The translations under genes were made by a program, and so were the position numbers. The notes under the pieces were generated by a model. That model saw only the letters and a list, made by a program, of their open reading frames with translations. It ran no database searches and was not told the origin of the DNA. A stretch of 25,817 nucleotides of DNA. Origin: CAYVJW01 sp964451885. Its GTDB lineage: Bacteria > Patescibacteriota > Gracilibacteria > UBA4473. The stretch is taken from positions 1 through 25,817 of the forward strand of contig CAYVJW010000008.1 in the NCBI GenBank assembly GCA_964451885.1, given 5' to 3'. Numbering within the stretch: the stretch's first letter is position 1; each line of letters starts with the position of its first letter. Shown here in pieces: positions 23,565-25,817 of this stretch.

Positions 23565-23771
23565 TTAACTCAAAAACTCCTTCATCCTATTATCCTTCCT
23601 ATGACGTTCCCTCATAACAGCAGCCATACGAACCTTCCTTTTCGTCGGCTTTTGGACAAAATAACGACCCGCCCTTGAAGCCTGCATCAACCTTCTAGAT
23701 TTTACACGATTAGAAAATCTTTTTAGTTGTTTATCACTAGACTCCCCCTCTTTTTTTACTACCTTAATCAT
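23565..23771 (-). CDS. rpsU: Ribosomal protein S21
   Basis: Small basic 30S protein near the anti-Shine-Dalgarno region of 16S rRNA, involved in initiation. The 68-aa length and the basic helical sequence, opening MIKVVKKEGESSDKQLKRF, match the family, with a C-terminal RERHRKDNRMKEF helix. It is the first gene of an operon with prmC. In other bacteria with few Shine-Dalgarno sites (Bacteroidetes), S21 helps sequester the anti-Shine-Dalgarno sequence, so its role may matter here. A promoter lies at 23797-23824. Confidence 0.95.
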   Translation of the reverse strand: MIKVVKKEGESSDKQLKRFSNRVKSRRLMQASRAGRYFVQKPTKRKVRMAAVMRERHRKDNRMKEFLS

Positions 23772-23796
23772 AATTAAATTATTTAAATCTTAATGA

Positions 23797-23824
23797 ATTT
23801 TATTGCTCTCCTAAAATTTGTCAA
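23797..23824 (-). promoter_or_regulatory. Promoter of rpsU-prmC
   Basis: Minus-strand TTGACA (23824-23819), a 16-bp spacer, TAAAAT (23802-23797). The predicted leader is about 20 nt without a Shine-Dalgarno sequence. Confidence 0.65.
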
Positions 23825-23830
23825 TAAAAA

Positions 23831-23852
23831 CATTGCCAACATTGCCAACATT
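23831..23852 (+). repeat. 9-bp tandem repeat
   Basis: CATTGCCAA occurs twice, plus a partial third copy, immediately upstream of the rpsU -35 element. A regulatory role is possible but unsupported. Confidence 0.5.
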
Positions 23853-23862
23853 ATCAGAATAA

Positions 23863-23890
23863 CTAAGCTCTAAGTTCTAAGTTCTAATTA
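23863..23890 (+). repeat. Heptamer tandem repeat (4 units) before mutL
   Basis: Units CTAAGCT, CTAAGTT, CTAAGTT and CTAATTA, period 7, ending two bases before the mutL ATG and occupying the ribosome-binding position. Confidence 0.65.
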
Positions 23891-23892
23891 CA

Positions 23893-25719
23893 ATGTCCAT
23901 CCAAGTCCTCCCTCCTAAAATCGCCGACCAAATCGCCGCCGGAGAAGTAGTTGAACGCCCAAGTTCCGCCGTAAAAGAACTAGTGGAAAATGCTATTGAT
24001 GCAGGAGCACAAAACATTGAAATATTCATCAAAAGTGGAGGCAAAAAACATATTGAAGTCCGAGATGACGGAAGAGGCATGGAAAAAGAAGATGCCAAAA
24101 AATGTTTTCTCCGTCACGCAACATCAAAAATTAAACACATTGATGATTTATTTTCCATACAAAGTTTCGGTTTTCGGGGAGAAGCCCTGGCGGCACTCTC
24201 CGCTGTATCTGATTTTGAACTTTTAACAAAAACAGCCACTTCTAATGCAGGAACAAAAATCAATATCAGCGCCGGAAAACTGGAAGACATATCATCGGCA
24301 CCGGCCAACACAGGAACACACATAATAATTCGCGACCTATTCTTTCCCACCCCAGCACGCCTCCAATATCTCAAAACAGAAGAAACAGAATATCGAACAA
24401 TATTAAATGAAATCATTAGCTTTGCATTATCAAAACCAGAAATCGGATTCAGGTTATTTAAAGAAGGAAAACAAACACTGGATTTTCCGAAAACTGAAAA
24501 TCACATATCACGCATTCAAAAAATTTTAAAGAACGAAGAAAATGATTTACTCAAAACAAAACATGAAAATTCCGGATTAAAAATTACAGGTTTTATCAGC
24601 CGTCCCGAAAAATGTGCTAAAACTAAAAAACATCAATATTTATTTGTAAACGGAAGAAGAATCGAAGACTTCCGGTTGAACTTTGCCGTTCGAGAAGCAT
24701 ACCGACAAAGCTGCGGTATCGAAAAACACCTCCATCCTGTTTTTGTGCTCTATCTAAAACTCGACCCCATACTAGTGGATGTAAATGTCCATCCCCGGAA
24801 ACTGGAAGTAAAATTTTCAGAACCCGGAGAAGTATTTTCGAATGTAAAAAAAGCGGTTATTTTTGGGTTAGAGAAAGGAAATAAGTCAATTGGAATATCA
24901 TATAAACCCCAATACACATCTCAACCACGACACGCCAGAATGAGTAATAAATTTTCGGAGCAAATGTTTGGGCCGAGTTTTGCGGAAAAAAATGTAATCA
25001 GAAATGAAGATCAACTTTCAAATTTCTCATTCGAGTCCGAGCGAAGCTCTTCCCTCAGAGTCGAGAACAAGCTTAAAACTTCAAACTTCAAAACAAGTGA
25101 ACAGCCTCCAGTAACCAATCGTCAAAAAGAACAGGAAACAAGAGGAAATTTAAAACTCATCGGACAATTAGCCCGAAAATACATCCTTGCCGAATCCGAA
25201 AACGGACTATTTATTTTCGACCAGCACGCACTCCATGAAAGGCAAAGATTTGAAAAACTATACGCAGAATATGAAACAAAAAAAATCTGCATCCAAAAGC
25301 TGCTTTTAAGTGAGAAAATAAGCATGCCGGAGGCAGAAATTTCCATATTACAAGAAAACACAGAAGAATTAGCCGGTTTAGGGTTCAAAATCAAATTCCC
25401 AGACGCCCAAACTCTCGAAATAACTGAAATACCTATATTAATGGCCAAAGAAAACCTTCAAATTCTAATTCAAGATTTAATAAACTACTTTGAAAACGAA
25501 AAAATAGCAGAGCACTCCGTCCAAAAATTACTCAGAAAAATCCTGGAAAGCCGAAGCTGTCGAGAGGCCGTAATGTTCGGAGATCAACTTTCCCCAGAAG
25601 AAATGCAAAAACTTCTTGATGATTTTTCGACAACAAAATGGAACCTCCTCTGCCCACACGGACGTCCGAACCATGTTTTTTGGGGATTTGAGGAATTGGA
25701 TAGGAAATTTCACCGATGA
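23893..25719 (+). CDS. mutL: DNA mismatch repair protein MutL (endonuclease type)
   Basis: Couples mismatch recognition by MutS to strand removal. The 608-aa protein has the GHKL ATPase domain (about 1-325: IAAGEVVERPSSAVKELVENAIDA, DDGRGM, the HATSKI block, GFRGEALAAL), a linker (about 330-410), and the C-terminal dimerisation/nuclease domain. The latter contains DQHALHERQRFEKL, which fits the DQHA-x2-E-x4-E endonuclease motif, plus SCR (in ESRSCREAV) and CPHGRP, so it should nick DNA itself as in organisms without MutH. No mutS lies in the window. The linker contains intergenic-type repeat sequence, including heptamers (25076-25096). It is preceded by a heptamer tract, with no Shine-Dalgarno sequence, and followed by a clear terminator. 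Confidence 0.96.
   Translation: MSIQVLPPKIADQIAAGEVVERPSSAVKELVENAIDAGAQNIEIFIKSGGKKHIEVRDDGRGMEKEDAKKCFLRHATSKIKHIDDLFSIQSFGFRGEALAALSAVSDFELLTKTATSNAGTKINISAGKLEDISSAPANTGTHIIIRDLFFPTPARLQYLKTEETEYRTILNEIISFALSKPEIGFRLFKEGKQTLDFPKTENHISRIQKILKNEENDLLKTKHENSGLKITGFISRPEKCAKTKKHQYLFVNGRRIEDFRLNFAVREAYRQSCGIEKHLHPVFVLYLKLDPILVDVNVHPRKLEVKFSEPGEVFSNVKKAVIFGLEKGNKSIGISYKPQYTSQPRHARMSNKFSEQMFGPSFAEKNVIRNEDQLSNFSFESERSSSLRVENKLKTSNFKTSEQPPVTNRQKEQETRGNLKLIGQLARKYILAESENGLFIFDQHALHERQRFEKLYAEYETKKICIQKLLLSEKISMPEAEISILQENTEELAGLGFKIKFPDAQTLEITEIPILMAKENLQILIQDLINYFENEKIAEHSVQKLLRKILESRSCREAVMFGDQLSPEEMQKLLDDFSTTKWNLLCPHGRPNHVFWGFEELDRKFHR
25076..25096 (+). repeat. Heptamer repeat inside the mutL linker
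   Basis: AAACTTC twice and then AAAACAA, period 7 and in frame, resembling the intergenic tracts of this window. Just upstream, GAGCGAAGCTC (near 25040) resembles the inner motif of the foldback at 21396-21470. Confidence 0.5.
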
Positions 25720-25744
25720 CAAATAACTGACATTACCAAGAACT

Positions 25745-25767
25745 AAGGCCGACAGGCCTTGCTTTTT
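25745..25767 (+). terminator. Intrinsic terminator of mutL
   Basis: AAGGCC (25745-25750) and GGCCTT (25755-25760) form a perfect 6-bp stem with loop GACA, followed by GC and five T (25763-25767). The remaining 50 bp to the window end hold nothing I recognise. Confidence 0.85.
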
Positions 25768-25817
25768 AGCTATACGAAAACGATAACCTTCGAAAAAGCG
25801 AACGATCAAAAAAGTTG

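Noticed and set aside
1..25817. CRISPR array, insertion sequence or prophage
   Set aside because: No regularly spaced identical repeats, transposase, integrase or phage gene was seen; the repeats found are foldbacks or short tandem tracts.
1..25817. Recoded UGA (code 25)
   Set aside because: UGA terminates ppdK, rplA and others at the family-typical ends, and Trp uses UGG, so UGA is a stop here.

Overview
The window is AT-rich, gene-dense bacterial DNA. UGA acts as a normal stop (ppdK, rplA, the first gene), so recoded-UGA groups such as Gracilibacteria are unlikely. Almost no start codon has a Shine-Dalgarno sequence. Proteins are short or unusual versions of core families (59-aa SecE, 668-aa Rel). 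Several genes match families common in Patescibacteria/CPR: an AI-2E-like permease, an ATP-grasp protein with a QEGLA-type protease domain, and a TrmB-type effector domain. A Patescibacteria (Peregrinibacteria-like) origin is my best guess, but it is inference. No rRNA is present to place the organism.

Layout. 1-668: gene-free edge with a terminator and two foldback structures. 669-1436: small exported protein. 1620-4238 (-): pyruvate phosphate dikinase. 4361-5029: Cys-rich domain fused to a receiver domain. 5192-6425 (-): unknown protein made of a duplicated domain, followed by an alkyladenine DNA glycosylase. 6574-8330: asparaginase-family enzyme and an unknown protein. 8436-8909 (-): a tmRNA gene with an unusually long tag frame. 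9149-14207: alarmone region with full-length Rel (-), a TrmB-like/guanidinoacetate-methyltransferase-like fusion (-), and two tandem small alarmone hydrolases (+). 14255-16265: secE-nusG-rplK-rplA. 16280-18583 (-): three-domain protein (ATP-grasp ligase, degenerate retropepsin-like domain, MATCAP/QEGLA-like metalloprotease). 18658-21392: coiled-coil protein plus a large LysM-like protein. 21526-22740: AI-2E-type permease, overlapping the 3' end of prmC. 22685-23771 (-): rpsU-prmC. 23893-25719: endonuclease-type mutL, followed by a clear terminator.

How it fits together. The centre is enriched in translation stress functions. tmRNA rescues stalled ribosomes, Rel makes and breaks (p)ppGpp, two further enzymes keep every hydrolase residue, and L11 (rplK), which Rel enzymes need to sense stalled ribosomes, lies in the gene set just downstream. 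The most novel candidates are the ligase/protease fusion at 16280-18583, whose two outer domains resemble enzymes that add and remove terminal amino acids, and the regulator/methyltransferase fusion at 11248-12867. The latter shares an interleaved divergent promoter with the first small hydrolase.

Intergenic DNA has its own signature. There are long imperfect foldbacks, mostly between convergent genes, and degenerate 7-bp tandem repeats. One such tract appears to have entered the mutL linker.
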